Source of the DNA: SABI01 sp028532915
GTDB lineage: Bacteria > Spirochaetota > Spirochaetia > Sphaerochaetales > Sphaerochaetaceae
Direction: 5' to 3'
Length of the DNA: 64,000 nt
NCBI GenBank assembly: GCA_963677225.1
Contig: OY781923.1
Span: 2,542,001 to 2,606,000 of the forward strand
The number at the start of each line of letters is the position of its first letter. Within the stretch, counting starts at the first letter, position 1. Positions 62,079 to 64,000 of the stretch are shown here, one piece after another. The notes under the pieces are model-generated. The model was not told where the DNA came from and did not search any database. It saw only the letters and a program-made list of their open reading frames with translations. The translations under genes and the position numbers were made by a program.

Positions 62079-63062
62079 TTATCTATTGCTGTTGATAATA
62101 TTCAGCAATGAAGCAAACTGTGGGAAGGCGTCATACACGGGCTTGCTCGCAGCCTGGAACTCACTCAGATCCTCCACGACATTCAGAGTGATGCCTTCAG
62201 TACTTTCCAAGGTATCCATGATCTTTTTGTCCAAAGCCAGAGAAACTTCTCTCTGATAAGCCTCGGCATCTTCTGCCGCTCTCATCAGCATCTCCTGCTG
62301 TTCTGCAGAGAAACTGTTGAACTTATCGAGGCTCATAATAAGAGGTTCGAACGTATAGATGTGTTTCGTGACTGAATAATAGGGGCAAACCTCGGTAAAC
62401 TTGTTCTTGATATTGTTGGAGTCTGAATTCTCGGCAGCATCTACGGTTCCCAGCTGAAGGGCAGAGAACACTTCAGAAACAGCCATCGGAGTAGGAATAG
62501 CTCCCATCGTCTCGAAAGTCACAAGAAATACTTTACTTTCCGGAGTTCTGATTTTGAGACCTGCCAGGTCTGAAGGTTTCGCTACAGAACCTCTTGTGCT
62601 TGTAATACTTCTGTAACCGTTATCCCACCATCCGAGAATTTTGAAACCTTTGCCTTCTGCGATGTCTTCAAGTTTTGCTCCTAATTCACCATCAATGATC
62701 CTGAAGGCTTCAGCCTTACTCGAGAATAAGAACGGCAAGTCAAGAACACCTACATCTGAAACAAAGTTGGAAAAAGCCATGGTAGATTCGAGTGCGATAT
62801 CCAGAGTACCAGCCTGAACATATTCGATGGCCTTAGATCCGGATGCAATCTGTGAAGCAGGGAACACATCGATCGTTATCATGCCATCACTGTATTCATC
62901 AGCCAGTTCGGCTAATTTCAACGCTCCGGCATGATAAGGATGATCGGTGGCTCCAACGTGATTTAATGCAAGATTTACCTTTCCGCTTTCCCCTTCTCCC
63001 TGGGCAAAAGCTGCTGTAAATACCAAACAAACTAGTAATACGATAGCTAAGATTTTTTTCAT
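62079..63062 (-). CDS. dctP: TRAP transporter substrate-binding protein DctP
   Basis: A 327-residue periplasmic dicarboxylate-type binding protein. The signal peptide ends AAFAQGEGES. Landmarks are VGATDHPYHAGALKLAELAD, FPASQIASGSKAIEYVQAGT, GYRSITSTRGSVAKPSDLAG-LKIRTPESKVF with the carboxylate-binding Arg, and LGTVDAAENSDSNNI. Its place beside class I fumarase/tartrate dehydratase genes suggests tartrate, malate or fumarate as ligand. Confidence 0.94.
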   Translation of the reverse strand: MKKILAIVLLVCLVFTAAFAQGEGESGKVNLALNHVGATDHPYHAGALKLAELADEYSDGMITIDVFPASQIASGSKAIEYVQAGTLDIALESTMAFSNFVSDVGVLDLPFLFSSKAEAFRIIDGELGAKLEDIAEGKGFKILGWWDNGYRSITSTRGSVAKPSDLAGLKIRTPESKVFLVTFETMGAIPTPMAVSEVFSALQLGTVDAAENSDSNNIKNKFTEVCPYYSVTKHIYTFEPLIMSLDKFNSFSAEQQEMLMRAAEDAEAYQREVSLALDKKIMDTLESTEGITLNVVEDLSEFQAASKPVYDAFPQFASLLNIINSNR

Positions 63063-63090
63063 ATCTCTCCTCCTTGATTCTGAATTTCTG

Positions 63091-63699
63091 CTACTTGATG
63101 AATTTCAATTTTTTTGAGATTTCTTCAAACTGTTTATCTTTCTTTTCATTGAATATGATCTTGTTTGACTCGAACAGATTGCCACCATGGGTATCTATCG
63201 AGACAATGAGCGGACCGAATTCTTTCACTCTGCATACCCATAAAGTCTCAGGCATTCCAAGATCCATCCATTCCGCATTTTCGATCTCTTCAACTTCTGT
63301 CGCAGCAAGAACCGCGCAACCTGCGGGAAAAACACAGTGAATGGCTTTGTAGTTCATACACCCTTCAACAGTATCGGCTCCCATTCCACCTTTTCCCACT
63401 ATGAGCTTAACACCTGTCTGTTTTATGAATTCTTTTTCAAACTTTTCCATTCTCATGCTTGTGGTAGGTCCTATAGAGACCATTTCATAATGATCTTCAT
63501 CTTTCTTTCTCACAATAGGCCCAGCATGGAAAATTGCCCCTCCGGCAAGATCTACGGGAATTTCTCTTCCGTATTCGATCAGACGTCTATGAGCGACATC
63601 TCTGCAGGTAACAATATGACCATCAAGATAAATAACATCTCCGGCGTGGATATCCTTAAGTGTCTCATCAGATATTGGTGTTGATATCACTTTTTTCAT
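63091..63699 (-). CDS. Class I fumarase / L-tartrate dehydratase beta subunit
   Basis: A 202-residue small subunit of a two-subunit Fe-S hydro-lyase. It has LKDIHAGDVIYLDGHIVTCR, RDVAHRRLIEYGREIPVDLA, the substrate-binding GAIFHAGPIV and IGPTTSMRMEKF with VGKGGMGADT, as in the FumA C-terminal region and TtdB. It overlaps the alpha subunit by ATGA and precedes dctP by ~28 bases, so the enzyme and transporter are one operon. The two subunits alone do not say whether tartrate or fumarate is the substrate. Confidence 0.92.
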   Translation of the reverse strand: MKKVISTPISDETLKDIHAGDVIYLDGHIVTCRDVAHRRLIEYGREIPVDLAGGAIFHAGPIVRKKDEDHYEMVSIGPTTSMRMEKFEKEFIKQTGVKLIVGKGGMGADTVEGCMNYKAIHCVFPAGCAVLAATEVEEIENAEWMDLGMPETLWVCRVKEFGPLIVSIDTHGGNLFESNKIIFNEKKDKQFEEISKKLKFIK

Positions 63700-64000
63700 A
63701 ATACTACCTCCTTATGGGATGTTATTTCATAAGATAAATCGGGATGGAAAATAATGTTACCCCTGCGGTGTGACCAGCATCCCGTATTCACTGCGATTCC
63801 TATGGTAGAAGGATGTCTTGCCGCGTTTTCGATATGGACACCCATCACCGAATTTGCTCCGGAAAAACCTTGAGGCCCCAGACCAATTGCATTGATACTC
63901 TTTTCAAGTTCTTCTTCCATCATTGCAGCCTTGGGATTCGGGTTGTGGCTGCCGAGAGGTCTCATCAGAGCCTTCTTTGAGAGCACTGCGGCTGTTTCTA
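63696..64000 (-). CDS. Class I fumarase / L-tartrate dehydratase alpha subunit, C-terminal part, runs off the window
   Basis: The last ~100 codons of the large subunit. They hold RPLGSHNPNPKAAMMEEEL, NAIGLGPQGFSGANSVMGVH and AVNTGCWSHRRG; the Cys in this last motif is one of the [4Fe-4S] ligands. The 5' part, with the other two cluster cysteines, lies beyond 64000. The stop overlaps the beta-subunit start by four bases. Confidence 0.93.
   Translation of the reverse strand, partial: ETAAVLSKKALMRPLGSHNPNPKAAMMEEELEKSINAIGLGPQGFSGANSVMGVHIENAARHPSTIGIAVNTGCWSHRRGNIIFHPDLSYEITSHKEVVL

Noticed and set aside
1..64000. CRISPR arrays, rRNA genes, plasmid origins
   Set aside because: No regularly spaced repeats of CRISPR type and no rRNA or replication-origin pattern were seen. 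The short repeat pairs at 8571 and 10275 have only two copies each.

Overview
The window reads as chromosomal DNA of a Gram-negative, probably anaerobic or microaerophilic spirochaete. Several exported proteins carry the Gly-Gly (often 'AGG' or 'SGG') plus charged-residue stretch after the signal peptide that is common in Spirochaetaceae (22025-23626, 58919-59872, 13544-14002). The gene mix (outer-membrane lipocalin, DAK2-DegV fusion, TTT and TRAP transporters, DUF4143 ATPases, c-di-GMP enzymes) also fits. This placement is an inference; there is no rRNA or core marker to fix the species.

Layout. 1-1.4 kb: the 5' part of an encapsulin shell gene with its encapsulated-ferritin cargo gene, then hsp20. 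1.7-3.1 kb: initiator tRNA-Met, followed by an AT-rich scar with a structured small-RNA candidate, a NYN-domain protein and a broken phage holin. 3.2-7.2 kb: lipocalin, a DUF1295 protein, plsY and a FakA-FakB fusion (exogenous fatty-acid activation feeding phospholipid synthesis). 7.3-10.2 kb: two DUF4143 ATPases, each preceded by its own pair of repeats. 10.5-16.3 kb: a two-component system, a thioredoxin-like protein, DipZ and a fused MsrB-MsrA, all on one strand, which together look like a periplasmic methionine-sulfoxide repair operon.

16.6-29.7 kb: a divergent locus around a regulatory gap at 23.6-24.1 kb. Leftward lie a peptide ABC transporter (binding protein, B, C, D, F) and D-serine dehydratase. 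Rightward lie two penicillin-binding-protein-like serine hydrolases, an XRE-cupin regulator, a dipeptide epimerase and a BioF/Kbl-type alpha-oxoamine synthase. I read this as a system for capture and breakdown of peptides containing D-amino acids, with an unexplained synthase at the end. It is the most interesting block in the window.

29.7-32.6 kb: a decayed MFS gene and an IS21-family element whose istA carries a single amber codon. 32.7-34 kb: a GNAT acetyltransferase and a ZIP metal transporter. 34.1-42.2 kb: an eight-gene leftward operon (TctCBA transporter, Ldh-type dehydrogenase, HMGL-like aldolase, HpcH aldolase, aldo/keto reductase, D-2-hydroxyacid dehydrogenase) ending in a strong terminator and divergent from a GntR/FCD regulator, with two copies of a 12-bp palindrome between them. 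43.4-47.8 kb: a phytoene-desaturase-like oxidoreductase, a MATE pump with its MarR regulator and paired operators, and a flavodoxin-like reductase. 47.8-53 kb: two large c-di-GMP proteins. 53.2-54.5 kb: DUF2200 and SDR genes. 54.6-55.9 kb: an intact IS30-family element between 15-bp direct repeats. 55.9-58.9 kb: TetR with tandem operators, a CmpB-HD membrane protein and an AraC regulator. 58.9-59.9 kb: an exported C-type-lectin-like protein. 60.1-64 kb: a TRAP transporter followed, on its upstream side, by both subunits of a class I fumarase/tartrate dehydratase (alpha subunit cut by the window edge).
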